Shown one piece after another: positions 11,031 through 22,270 of a DNA stretch of 64,000 nucleotides. Position numbers and translations under genes: made by a program. The stretch comes from Citrus sinensis (taxonomy: Eukaryota; Streptophyta; Magnoliopsida; Sapindales; Rutaceae): assembly GCF_022201045.2 (NCBI RefSeq), contig NC_068560.1, forward strand, positions 35,613,001-35,677,000. The letters are read 5' to 3'. The notes beneath the pieces were generated by a model that worked only from the letters and a program-made list of their open reading frames with translations, made no database searches and had not been told where the DNA came from. Numbering within the stretch: position 1 is the first letter of the stretch; every line of letters begins with the position of its first letter.

Positions 11031-12280
11031 AGTGGCTCTGCAGCTCGCTCGACGCACGCTCTCTGAAACCCCTGGTTCGTTATAACAAAAGTGACTTCCA
11101 TTTCTCCCAATCCCTTGTACTTGAGAAACTCCCCACTCATTTCAACACCAAACTCGCGCTCAAACCCTCGAAGTGTTGCATCAAAACCAGCTCAGCGTCG
11201 GCGTCCATTGATATCGACATGGTGAGAAACAAGCAAGGAATCTACACGCAAAAACAGAACAACAAAGTGGTGGTTCTGTGGGACCTCGATAACAAACCCC
11301 CGCGGGGCCCGCCTTACGACGCCGCCATGTCGCTGAGACGAGTGGCGGAGAGGTTCGGGGAAGTCACGGACATCTCGGCTTACGCCAACCGGCATGCGTT
11401 CATTCACCTGCCTCAGTGGGTCATCCAGGAACGCCGCGAGCGCAAGCAATTCGACATTCTCGAGCGCAGAGGAGTGGCGGTTCCAAATGATCCGTACATT
11501 TGCGGGGTGTGCGGACGCAAGTGTAAAACCAATCTTGATCTGAAGAAACACTTTAAGCAGTTACATGAACGCGAGCGGCAAAAGAAGCTGAATCGGATGA
11601 AATCCTTGAAGGGTAAAAAGAGGCAGAAGTACAAAGAGAGGTATATAAGTGGGAATGACAAGTATAACGAAGCTGCCCGGAGTTTGTTGAAGCCTAAAGT
11701 TGGTTACGGATTGGGCTCGGAGTTGAGGAGAGCGGGGGTGTTTGTTAAGACTGTTAGGGATAAACCACAGGCAGCTGATTGGGCGTTGAAGAGACAAATG
11801 CAGCATTCCATGAGTAGCGGGGTTGATTGGATGTTTTTGGTGTCGGATGATAATGATTTTAAGGAGATGTTGAGGAAAGCGAGAGACGCCAATTTAGGGA
11901 CGGTTGTTGTAGGGGATTCTAATAGAGGATTGGGGCAACATGCCGATTTGTGGGTGCCCTGGATTGAGGTGGAGAATGGGGAGTTAACTGAGAGGGATTT
12001 GGTGCCTAGGACGAGGAGGACCACAACTGAGGACTTTGAGAGGGATGGTCTTGGTTTATTTTCACTTACTGAGTTTGACGGGGTAGTTGGTTTCGAGGAT
12101 GAGACTGATTTGGATAGTGTGGTTAATGAACTTGTTGCTGAAAGAACCGAGTTTGGTGGTGTAAGGATTTCAATGTTTTCTGAAGGGGAAGAGGAAGAGG
12201 ATTATTGGGTGACTGAGGAGGCAGGCGGAGATTATTTGTTGGAGGGTGGGGAATTGGAAGAGCAAGATAGTTACTTTTGA
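11027..12280 (+). CDS. NYN-domain ribonuclease-like protein with inserted C2H2 zinc finger
   Basis: Intronless, 417 residues. Residues 1-65 are rich in basic and hydroxylated residues and low in acidic ones, and may be an organelle transit peptide; a second in-frame Met (65) follows. The NYN/PIN-like fold begins VVVLWDLDNKPP (81-92) with the paired acidic residues D86 and D88, continues with D251 in AADWALKRQM, and has the core motif FLVSDDNDF (270-278) and then TVVVGDS. Between the two catalytic halves sits a C2H2 finger (C159, C162, H175, H180; C-x2-C-x12-H-x4-H) and a very basic stretch (181-206). The tail is acidic. Arabidopsis relatives are annotated as putative endonuclease or glycosyl hydrolase with C2H2 finger. 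NYN enzymes are metal-dependent RNases; the substrate here is unknown. All expected acidic residues seem present, so activity is plausible. Confidence 0.88.
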   Translation: MKWLCSSLDARSLKPLVRYNKSDFHFSQSLVLEKLPTHFNTKLALKPSKCCIKTSSASASIDIDMVRNKQGIYTQKQNNKVVVLWDLDNKPPRGPPYDAAMSLRRVAERFGEVTDISAYANRHAFIHLPQWVIQERRERKQFDILERRGVAVPNDPYICGVCGRKCKTNLDLKKHFKQLHERERQKKLNRMKSLKGKKRQKYKERYISGNDKYNEAARSLLKPKVGYGLGSELRRAGVFVKTVRDKPQAADWALKRQMQHSMSSGVDWMFLVSDDNDFKEMLRKARDANLGTVVVGDSNRGLGQHADLWVPWIEVENGELTERDLVPRTRRTTTEDFERDGLGLFSLTEFDGVVGFEDETDLDSVVNELVAERTEFGGVRISMFSEGEEEEDYWVTEEAGGDYLLEGGELEEQDSYF

Positions 12281-13885
12281 TATAAGCAAGTGTGCTTGGT
12301 TATAGAAGGCTTCTTATTGTTTTGGTTTCGTTTCGTTCTCTAACCTGGGATTAGTTTTCAAACTAAGATCGATTATGCATTGAGAACACGGTTGGGGAAG
12401 TGAATTTTTCTTGTTGATAGTTTGGTTTCTCTTGAGGTTGGATAATTATGAATGATTTTATCCATTTGATGGTCCAAATCATTGTGCAATCATGAACAGG
12501 TCGGTTTTGCTATCAAACTCTGAAAGTTGATGCTTTTTAGTCTTGAGACACACAATGGGTAGATAATCTCCTCATGTTTCCTCTTTTAGTGTATAGTATT
12601 CCTATATTTAATTTGCAGTTGCTACTGATGGGAATATTACAACACTGTGATTCATCCGTCTGCGTTGCTGTTTCAACTGTCCTCATAGTAAATGCTTTAA
12701 CATGCCATCTGATTGTACTTAACTAGATTAAAACTTTATTGGTGGTATAAGACAGCTCTTTAGTTCTTCTCCAAACTTTTGTCTTATAATCCTATCTATG
12801 TCGAAGAAACTTATGGCATTCTAAAGTTTATATATTTGCACAAATTTTACCATTGTAGTTTCCCTCAGAGTTTGTGCATATCTAGGTTAATTGGCTGGAA
12901 TGCATTTTACCTTGATTGAAAACCTGTTCATATCATTGTCGTCTATTTGTTGTTGTACATGCTTTTGGTTTTCAACGTTGTGGCTTTTTGAGAAAACGTG
13001 AAAATGTTTTAACGGTCCTATTAACCAGTATCTCAGGGTGATTCTTGGTGTGTCAAGGTGCAGTGGATAAATACAACTAAGTTTATGGCAAGTTCTAAAG
13101 ATTTAGAAGAGCAAGACATGAGAAGCAATGACAAGATTAGGAACCATCTGTATTCTGATTCAAGATGGATTTAATTATTTATTTAAAAATAAAATAAATT
13201 GTTTCTTGAGAGTACCATGGTGTGTTGCTGCTACCTGCTCTGAGAACGGTGGAGTTTAGCATTAACTGTGATTCTGGTATCTGCAATAAGACCATCATTA
13301 AGGATTTGATATATTATTCTGCTCAGTAACCTATGAGCAGTGGGAAACTAACTTATGCCGAACTAAGAATTATCCAATAATATGACTTTGGGTTAGCTTA
13401 AAGTTAGGGCTTGAAGACATCAGCACACCTATAAGTTTGATTTTTAAAATAAAAAAATGTAGGTTCTAGTGTTGGTTGTCATGATAATATCGACATCTTA
13501 CCTTGACTTTGTATAAGAGGTATTCAACAGTTCTGTAACTTTAATATCTTTGTGAAACATGAGATGACAGTAATTTTATGCTAATTGAGTTCTTTGGTTT
13601 AGTGGTGGTGGAGTACAAAACTACATTGTTTAGTGAGGTGTTTATTCCGATGACAGAATTAGTAGCTCTTGTGAACTTATCCGGGGTAATAATTGTTGAT
13701 TAATTACTCTGACTACTCTACCTAGTTTTTCCTCTTAAGAGTACAAAATTAAGTGGAGGAGGAATTCAAATAGAGAAAGAAATATACTGCTTATGATGGA
13801 ACAATTGAAGAAAAATCATTGGCCAATAGCATTTGGATATCTATTGTACGTTAAGTCATTTGTCTGAATTTTCATGTACTTGATT

Positions 13886-13921
13886 CCCCCCCCCCCCCCC
13901 CCCCCCCCAAGCAAAAAAAAA
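13886..13921 (+). repeat. C23 followed by an A-rich run
   Basis: Twenty-three C, then AAGC, then eleven A. One of the recurrent C(n)A(n) blocks in this window. Confidence 0.85.
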
Positions 13922-14515
13922 AAGAGAAAATTCAGTGTCAAAAACTGTTGTATTTTTCTTCTAGATTGTTCATTAATCTACGTATTACATTTGGCTTGTG
14001 CTGCAAATGCTGTGTGAAACTTCTACTGTCTTCAAAGAAGTGTTAGTCGGCAGGTTTTGGGGTGGCTGAATCCTCCTTCAGTTCCATGGATTCATGGTCC
14101 CTGGCCAGCAGAGGTCCTTTTCAGTCTAGTGGAGTTTAGTGATTCTGATTGACAATTTGGAGGTAAGGTTCAATGACTTGAATCTTAGCTTAGATCTTTA
14201 CCCATAGGCAGGAACTGCCGCCACTGCGTACTTCGTTTGGCTACTTGAAACAGTGAGTTTCATCACATCATGTTGTATCACTGGATGTCTTGCTGTGACA
14301 TCAATGGAGAAGTGGAGAAATGATATAATGACAGCAGTTCCTGTGTATCTAGGAGAGAAATTTGTGTATGATAACTACTGTGGGTAATGATGACGAATTT
14401 TTGAAGTGGACCATCTGAGGGAAAGACTAGTTTGTTCAGCTTTAATGCGATAACCCAGTATTTTGTTACAATTTTCATGATATTTGAAAATTTTATAATG
14501 TTGGAGAACGTGTAG

Positions 14516-14791
14516 GGTGCGTTTGGAATTAAAATGCAGTAGTTTTTAAGTTAAAATTATTATAAAAAAAATTATAATTATAAAATAAAAATTAATAATA
14601 TATAGTAAATTTAAATTTTAAATAATAATTTTGATAAAATTATTAAAGATGTAATAAATTTTTTATTTTATAAATAAAAAATTATATTAACATAATTTTT
14701 AGCAGTTAGTGTTTATTAAATATTTTACTGTTATAATTTTTAAGTTGCGGCTGTTCAACTTCAATTACAAAAGCACCTTCAAACATGTAAC
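14516..14791. mobile_element. AT-rich MITE-like element, family A
   Basis: The left end reads GGGTGCGTTTGGAATTAAAA. The right end, reverse-complemented, reads ATGTTTGAAGGTGCTTTTGT. Both contain the GTTTGRA motif common at plant MITE termini. The interior (14590-14690) matches the reverse complement of 40843-40920, so at least two copies lie in this window. No certain target-site duplication was seen; the ends are approximate. Confidence 0.5.
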
Positions 14792-17279
14792 TAAATGTCT
14801 AAATCTATGAGGAAAAAAAAAAAACCGTGTGATGCGATAAATTGATTGTAATAATATCATCATGTGTTTGGGTTGTTCTTACCAGCAGCAGGTGTTTATT
14901 TTGTCAAAAACATGGCGGGCGTAAGATTACGACTTTTATTCGGAACGAGTACGGCACTTTTTATATTGGGCAGAAATAAAGTGAAGCCGTAATTGTCAAA
15001 TTTTATGCACAATATTTTTTCTTGCGTTTTGTTTTGTTTTTTTTTTTTTAATAAGCCACTTAGGATTAATAAAATCGTAGAAAATGGTATTATTTAGATT
15101 TTAAAATTTCAGATGAGCTGAAGAATCCAATCCAAAGTTGAAAAGCCTCAGCGGCTGCGGCAAACGATAGCGCCGCTAAAAATTGTACGCCGACCCAGAA
15201 TCTTGCACTAGATTTACAAGCGAGAGAGTTGAGATTGAGGCTGGAATTTGTCCCATTAAGATTAAGTTCAAGTTGCGAAGCAGAACCCCTGGGAAGTAGG
15301 AAACCTGCGTAAACTTCTACCTGGAGTGAGTGAGTGAGTGAGAGAGAGAGAGATTAATATTTATATATATACATTAAATTTTGTTAACTGTTGTCGGTAT
15401 TATATTGTATTATTGCCGACTGAATCTCCAAGTTGGCCAGTTGATCATACTGTTGATCAAACTTACTATTCAAAATTATAATAATCATCGCAATCCTTTT
15501 GTTTTATTTTTCGGTTTGGAGGGAGCAGGGGTGCTCTCAGAATGCACCGTTCTTTTCATTCACTAATCAATCAATTATTTGTCCACATGATATGATACCA
15601 TTGTAGTTCACTTCCTTACTTTATGTATTATTGCAAGAACTAAACTCAAAGAAAAATAAATATATAAATTTTAGTACTAACTACATCGCATTAAAATATG
15701 TCTTTTTATTCTTTAAATAAAAAATATCTCTTATTTTAAAAAATTAGTCAGATATTATCTATCCAATTTTATTTTTGTTTATTCTATCACAATTACGCTT
15801 TCAAAAAAAATATATATATATTGGTGCCGTTCTTAACAATGACTCACGACTTCAAAAATTCTAAAAGAAGTGATTCAAAGTAATTGATCGTGGGGGATTT
15901 TGTATTCAAGCTTTTCCAAGAGGCTAAAGTCAATAATTATCAAGCTTTAATTTTAATAATTATGTCAATTATCAAACCGATCCCCACTACGAATTAGACA
16001 CATATTCAATATGATGTTCGTGGCGGAGGCACTAACAATTGTTGAATTGAATGGTACATGTGGTGCCACTCAAAAGTTTACAATTAATCAGGTGATTAAG
16101 AAAGTCGGATGATTAAGAAAGAGAACCAAATGGAAAAAAAAAAAAAAATACGAAGTAATCAGGATTCTAATAATTGCAAAATTTGCTATTTCCAGTCCAC
16201 TACATGGTAAGGTGATTGCGTGGACGGAAAGAAAGTCACACTCAAAACCCCCCATCCATTCATCCACCACCGACCCACCTCTCTCTTACCTCACCCTAAC
16301 TTTGGTTCCACTTGTCAACAAACCAAACTCATCGCTATCAATCTCGTCCATCCAAACAAATCAAACTAAATCAACTAACTATTATCCTATTTCTTAAGTT
16401 TGACAGACCAAACCCAGGATTTAAAAAAAAAAAAAAAAAAAAAAAACAGTCTTCTTATTAAAAATAAAAGAGGTTAATTAATTCTCCTTTCGTTGGCGTA
16501 CTTGGACGTGTTACCATCTACGTCGGCACTCACATGCCCTCCAGCCGCTGTGTCTGTTCGTATCAAAACATTGTGCTACAAAAACTCCTTTTCTTAAAAA
16601 AAAAAAAAGACTATATATATATATATATTTACACGGGTATATATATCTACCATAAAACAACGCTGTTTTATTATTTGTTATGGTGATTACCTACCTCCAA
16701 CCCTTATGTGAAAGAATTTTACTCTCAAGATTTGTATTACTAATCTGCTTCATTACTCTGATTTTATGATATAATATTATCCAAAACTTGAGATGGTCAA
16801 TTAAAGTATGTACTAAACAACCTTTGTATGGATAGAAATTTCCCATAAGAGCATAATAGTTTTGAATTATTAATTTTAAATTTTTATTATGTTACATAAT
16901 TATATAACATACATGATTATGTAAGCGCCGTTGAATTTTTATTCAATAATTATGAAAATAACGTGATTTTATTATTTAATATTTCTACAATCATTGAATG
17001 AAAATTTAACAACTGTTATATAGCTATACATGTTACATGTAACATAACAATCTCTCATTTTATGATTTGGAGCAGCTGATGGATTGTGTCGGCCAAATTT
17101 GGATTTATCTTAAAGGAAGATCAACGTGGCGGCGTGCACAGACGACAGACAAGCTAGCAGCCAAGTGGGAAACTAATGCTTCTTCGCCTCTTTTCCTTCT
17201 TTTTTCTATATAATTTAATTTAATTATATGTATATAATAAGCATCCTCACAGCTATATCATGTATCATATGAATTCACA

Positions 17280-17286
17280 TATATAA
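17280..17286 (+). promoter_or_regulatory. Candidate TATA box of the ERF gene
   Basis: TATATAA lies 135 bases before the ERF start codon, giving an expected leader of about 100 nt. Confidence 0.4.
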
Positions 17287-17354
17287 GTGACTTGTACAGC
17301 ATCTGCGGCAATAAAAGTGGAGTCGCCTTAATTATTTTTGGGTTGGGCATCGGT

Positions 17355-17393
17355 ATGTGTCCCTCAGAACTCACAACAAGAAGAAAACTTTGA
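17355..17393 (+). promoter_or_regulatory. 12-codon uORF in the ERF leader
   Basis: An ATG at 17355 opens a 12-residue peptide (MCPSELTTRRKL) ending 21 bases before the ERF start codon. It lies downstream of the candidate TATA box and so should be in the mRNA. Conservation is untested. Confidence 0.4.
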
Positions 17394-17414
17394 TTAATTA
17401 TCTACGAAAACGAC

Positions 17415-17903
17415 ATGGAAGGAGGCGGGTGCTGCAGCACTTCGACTTCAACGAAAAGCCCAGAGAAGCGGAAGCCAAGGCAGCAGCGGCAACACCAACA
17501 GCAGCAGGAAAAGCCGTACAAGGGGATAAGGATGAGGAAGTGGGGGAAGTGGGTCGCTGAAATTAGAGAGCCTAACAAGAGATCCAGAATCTGGCTTGGT
17601 TCTTACACCACGCCTATAGCCGCCGCACGTGCCTACGACACGGCCGTCTTCTATCTCCGGGGCCCTTCCGCTCGTCTTAACTTCCCCGAATTGATTTTCC
17701 AAGAAGACGATCTTCGAGACGTTTCTGCCGCTTCAATACGCAAGAAAGCTACCGAAGTTGGCGCTAAGGTCGACGCTTTACAAGCTGCTCTCCATGCTGC
17801 TAATTCAGAATCTGAATCCAATTCCAATTCCAATTTCAATTCTATTCGATTGTCCGAGAAGCCTGATTTAAACAAGTTTCCAGAGAGTTCTGATGAAGAT
17901 TGA
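17415..17903 (+). CDS. DREB A-5/ERF group II repressor (DEAR type)
   Basis: Intronless, 162 residues. A Gln/basic N-terminus (1-33) is followed by one AP2 domain (about 34-91): [30 protein letters not shown] and [18 protein letters not shown]. The DREB-type residues Val and Glu are at positions 14 and 19 of the domain (V47, E52). After it come the group II motif [20 protein letters not shown], a Ser/Asn spacer and DLNKFP (151-156), which fits the DLNxxP EAR repression motif. These features match the Arabidopsis DEAR proteins (DREB plus EAR; ERF008-011). Such proteins bind DRE/CRT (CCGAC) or related sites in the nucleus and recruit TOPLESS-type corepressors, damping cold, drought and defence responses. 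Repressor activity here is inferred from the motif. Confidence 0.93.
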   Translation: MEGGGCCSTSTSTKSPEKRKPRQQRQHQQQQEKPYKGIRMRKWGKWVAEIREPNKRSRIWLGSYTTPIAAARAYDTAVFYLRGPSARLNFPELIFQEDDLRDVSAASIRKKATEVGAKVDALQAALHAANSESESNSNSNFNSIRLSEKPDLNKFPESSDED

Positions 17904-18558
17904 TAACACAAAATACTTGCAAGCTCACAATTACCTACCCTAGCCTTTCCACGTTTACGTACTGTTTTATTCCCATCATCAGTTTCAACTTTGAAAACGT
18001 ACGGAATCACAAGGATTCTGTTTCATATATTTATATTATATATAGGTCGATCTTCTTAATTAGTATGTAACACGTACGACTGTTATTTATTTAGTTGATT
18101 AATTAGTTATGGTCTTAATTTTTGAGTTAACTTAATTGTTCGTTTTTCGTGTTTTTCCTTTTTTCTAAAGAAAAATTTGTTTATGAATGAACATGTAATC
18201 AAGCCTGGGAAAATTATTGAATGAAATAGGAGGAGGGAACTGAGATGAATGATCAAGAATTTTGTATTGGTCTTACTCATAGTTTTGTTTTGGCTGCCAA
18301 ACCGGGAAAAAGAAAGAAAAAGATTGTAGATACAAAGATAAGGCTAGCAATAGTGACGTTGCTTATGAGCCCCTATGACTTGCGCTGTGGCCTGTGCTGA
18401 TCCTCACTCCTGATGATCGATAAGCCTAAATTGTCACCCTCGCGAATATGGTGGGAGCTTACGTGAACGGTCGCTTCCTGGAGGTTGATGGGTGATCAAA
18501 TGTGGGCGGTGAGTGTTTCTTCTGTTTATTCATTTAGTTTTCAATTAATTATATCAAA

Positions 18559-18560
<2 letters not shown>

Positions 18561-18592
<32 letters not shown>
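18561..18592. repeat. (AT)16 microsatellite
   Basis: Pure AT dinucleotide run of 32 bases downstream of the ERF gene. Confidence 0.95.
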
Positions 18593-18594
<2 letters not shown>

Positions 18595-19538
18595 TTATTT
18601 TTATCAGTTTTGCTAGTCAAAATATTTAAGCAAGGATTCTTCACCTGTTATCTGTTTGGGGGCCGACTATGTAAAACATGTTAATTTATTATCATTTTTC
18701 TTTTTCCGTTTCTTTGCATGCGGCCGTTTGCTTGCAATTTGTAGGGACCAAAAAAAAAAATTGTAGCTGCCCAACTGTCCTCCAATTAAAAAAAAAAAGA
18801 GAGAGAGAATTGACCTAATTACTTGTTTGATTTATAAATTATCAGCCAACGATGTTAATGGATCTTCCGGTCCTACTCGATGTATCTGTCTTGAAGATTT
18901 GATTAGCTACTTGCCACTAGCTTATGGATGTGTTCGGTTGGCTATTGTGATCTTTTGTTTAACTAGATTGCAAATAATTGTGCAAGCTCCGGCTTGGCTC
19001 TTCCAAGTGAAACCACTACTTTTTCAATTTTTTAAATATTGAGGCCATATGTGCATGTACATAAGATCCTTTAGACTTCATTTTGTATTAATTATATAAT
19101 TAAATTATTCATCTTTCGACCAAAATAAATATATAAAGCAAACGGAAACAATGTATTAAGAGTTATGATATACGAATGGAACCAGCAACACTAAAGTTTT
19201 ACTTACATATTTTTTACATTTTCACATCACAACTCATTAATGTGAAAAGCTTTTCCTTTTTCTTGTTTGGTATAATATCGTATGAAGAATAATGTATAAA
19301 CAGTTTTGAGGAGTATTCTCTTTCTAATATAAGATTTTCCTCATCGAAATTTAAATTCCTCTTTTAATAAATCTTACTCATATATTTTTGAACTCAAAAT
19401 TTTTAATATCTCATCATAACTCAAATCATAAGAAAATTCTTATTCCTTTAAATTTTTAAGACACACTAAGATCATTTTTATCTCAAACTCGAAAGTACAA
19501 TTAAGACTATTTTCTAAAACGTACATGTGATTGATTAC

Positions 19539-21182
19539 TAAAGGTGTTGAATTTTTTTTATCTTCACACGTATTTATAATTTGTGGAGAACTTGTCACGA
19601 TCATTGACCTGGAATCTGACAAGGTGAGTACCTGAAAAAGGTACTCTGACGTCCAATTTAGTGTTTAATCAAGATTAAAGAATGAAGAAAGATGAAGAAT
19701 GTGAGCTTCTCTTTTTAAGTTTGAACAATAGTTTTGGAGGTCAAAGACCCTTTTCTCTTAGAGATGGGTCTCTATTTATAGATGATAAGTTATGTGGATT
19801 TAGGATTTTGCTTTGAACCCTCAACCTAATAACATGTGTCCCTTGCCGTTTTTGTACGCGTGGAAGTAAATTTGGTCATAGGAAATTATTCCACATGTGC
19901 ATAGACCAATGGGTTGAGGAAATAACCTGTCATTATAACTTTTGGCCGTGATTTCCCTAGACCAATGGGTTGAGGAAATAATTCCTCCTCTTACATCTTT
20001 ATGAGCTACGAAAGAATTTTTTCTTGGATACTATTCCCTCAGAATAGTTGGAGTGTTATTACTCTGAAAGAGCTTCTTTTATCTTAAAAGATAGACACAT
20101 GGCATTGTTTGGTGCCTTTGAAATATGACACTTACACTACTCCCTCCGCAAGTGTATTTTCTTTAGAAAATACTTTGATTGGCATACGAAGTTCTGACTT
20201 TTGTTTTATTGAGCACGTGGCCTTTTTGAAGAACTATGCCTTGGACATTTGAATATATTTTGAGAGGAATATATTAATGAACTTTTCTTTTTGTTGATTT
20301 AGGAAAAAGGTGAACTATTTCCTCTGAACTCAAGTTCCTATATGAAATGTTAACTCTTTGAATTTTTCCTCTAAACTGAAGTTTTAGAAGGAAATGATAG
20401 TTTTTCTTTGAGATTTTCCCCTTAACCAAAGTTCCAGGAGGAATTGTGATTGTTCTTTAAATCAATGTAATCAAATCCACTAAATTTTCCCTTTGAACTG
20501 AAGCTTCAAGAGGAAATGTCAGTTTCTTCGAATTTTTTTTTTCTAACCATTCTAGTTAGTTCAGGAATGGTTTATGATTGTTCTCCCCACAGACGGTGCC
20601 AATGAAGGTGTTGGATTTTTTTACCTTCACACGTATTTGTAGTTAGTAAAGAACTTGTTATGATCGTTGGCCCCGAATCCGATAGGGTGAGTGTCTGAAA
20701 AAGGCACTCCAACGCCCAAGTTAATATTTAATCAAAATTAAATAAAGAAAAAAGATAGAGAATATTGATTTCTCTCTCTAAGTATGAACAATGCTTTTAG
20801 AGGCTAAAGGTACATTTCTCTTAGAGATGGTTCTTTATTTATAGATATAAGTGATGTGTATTTAGGGTTTTGCTTTGAACTCTCAACCTAATAACATGTG
20901 TCATCCGTCATTTCTGTACACGTGGAAGTGAATTTGATCATAGGAAATTATTCCACACGTGTGTATTTTCATGTCATTTTAACCTTTGAGCGTGATTTTC
21001 CTAGACCAATGGATTGAGAAAATAATTCCCTCTCTTGCCATCTTTATAAGCTCCAAAAGAATTTTTTCTCAAGTGTTATTCTCCCGGAATAGCTGGAATG
21101 TTATTGCCTTGAAATATCTTTTTTTTATCTAAAAAGATAGACACGTGGCATTTTTTGGTGCCTTTGAAATATGGCACCTATA
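19539..21182. mobile_element. Small non-autonomous LTR retrotransposon
   Basis: Two direct repeats, 19539-20136 (598 bp) and 20603-21182 (580 bp), align along their whole length. Consensus ends are TGAAGGTGTTGGA and GGCACCTACA, the TG...CA form of LTRs. The whole is flanked by the 5 bp duplication ATTAC (19534-19538 and 21183-21187). The internal part (20137-20602) is only 466 bp, codes for nothing and shows no standard initiator-Met tRNA primer site. Each LTR has a TATTTATAGAT TATA-like region. The size and lack of genes point to a TRIM-like or deleted element. The two LTRs differ at many sites, so insertion is not recent. LTR1 holds an extra copy of a 23 bp segment. Confidence 0.85.
20315..20532. 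repeat. Four degenerate repeats of about 50 bp inside the LTR element
   Basis: Four copies of a unit resembling TTTCCYYTNAACTGAAG followed by GAGGAAATG and a T-rich tail. Units 1-3 are spaced about 50 bp apart; unit 4 follows after an extra 20 bp. They make up about half of the internal region. Confidence 0.6.
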
Positions 21183-22270
21183 ATTACGGAGAAATTAAAC
21201 AAACAAAATTTCAACGACATCACCTTTGCAGAGAAAGTCAAAGCCGCATCATGTAGCTTAATCTCTCTCTTAATTGGAAAGAAAACAGATAATTATGGAT
21301 CATATAGATCAGTTACAGAAGGAAAGAACTTATAACCCAGTTCTAAAAATATCAATAGTACCAGAGAAAGTACGTACTTTTTCCAATTTAGCCAGCTATA
21401 ATGATTTATTACTCTCGTTTTACATACTCAAAACAATTAATTTGTAGTTTTGCCAAAAGTCCCATGCTCTTCTACTTGTGCTGCTTCTACGTACTATTAG
21501 TTGATAGGTGTTACTGTTACTTTCTGATTAAATGCAAATTGAAACTCTAATAATATACAAGCCAACTGGTTGTCGCAACTATTAGGTTGTCAACTTTGGA
21601 CTAAGCTAGCTTAGGTCGGTTTAATTGGTATTATGGTGCCGACAGTAAAGTAGCTAGGGTAGTGCTAAGTTACATAATTTGTAACTTATACAGCAAACTC
21701 AGGTACAGTTATTTATGATCTCGCAATCGTTTCATATGTTTGTCATTTTTTTAAGTTAGATGACTGCTTTTTAGTTGCTGTAATATCAGTCTTTTATTTA
21801 ACAATTGTAGTACAAAACTACTTTTAACTTCTACGCCATAGTCATGCTAGAGCAGCTAAACAAAAAACACCAAAGGGAGCCTTAAATTATTATATGCACT
21901 AACGGCATCTTTCTCCATCCACTTTAATGCCAAATACAAGAGGATTTTTCTTATGAATTTTATTAAAAAATAATGCTAGAGTTCATAAATAAATAATATA
22001 TATCCCAGAAGATTGAGACCAAACCATGTTGCTGCTGATTTGTGACTCCCACATTCTTTTAAGTTATTAAGTTTTATTAATAAATTAAGTTATGCGATAA
22101 TTACAAATCAACTTGAGATATTATTTGACACATTTCTTCAATGATGTGAGGTAGTAGTTATATATATATAATAGATCAAATAATAAAATATAGAATTCAT
22201 TCAGAAACTATATGTTCTATTGCCCACATAATTATAAGATTGACTCTTCAAAGCGCCAACAACTCTCCAG

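Larger units (their letters stand above)
12281..17414. other. Gene-poor region between NYN and ERF genes
   Basis: It starts with the NYN 3-prime UTR. It holds a C23 plus A-run block (13886-13921), a MITE-like AT-rich element (about 14516-14791), a GC-richer patch at 15120-15320 ending in GAGT/GA repeats, and A/T homopolymers at 16135 and 16424. The last 150 bases are the ERF promoter and leader. No further protein gene is recognised. Confidence 0.55.

Noticed and set aside
18408-18425. TGATGA as a possible C box of a C/D snoRNA
   Set aside because: No CTGA D box at the right distance, no terminal stem and no plant snRNA/snoRNA promoter element.
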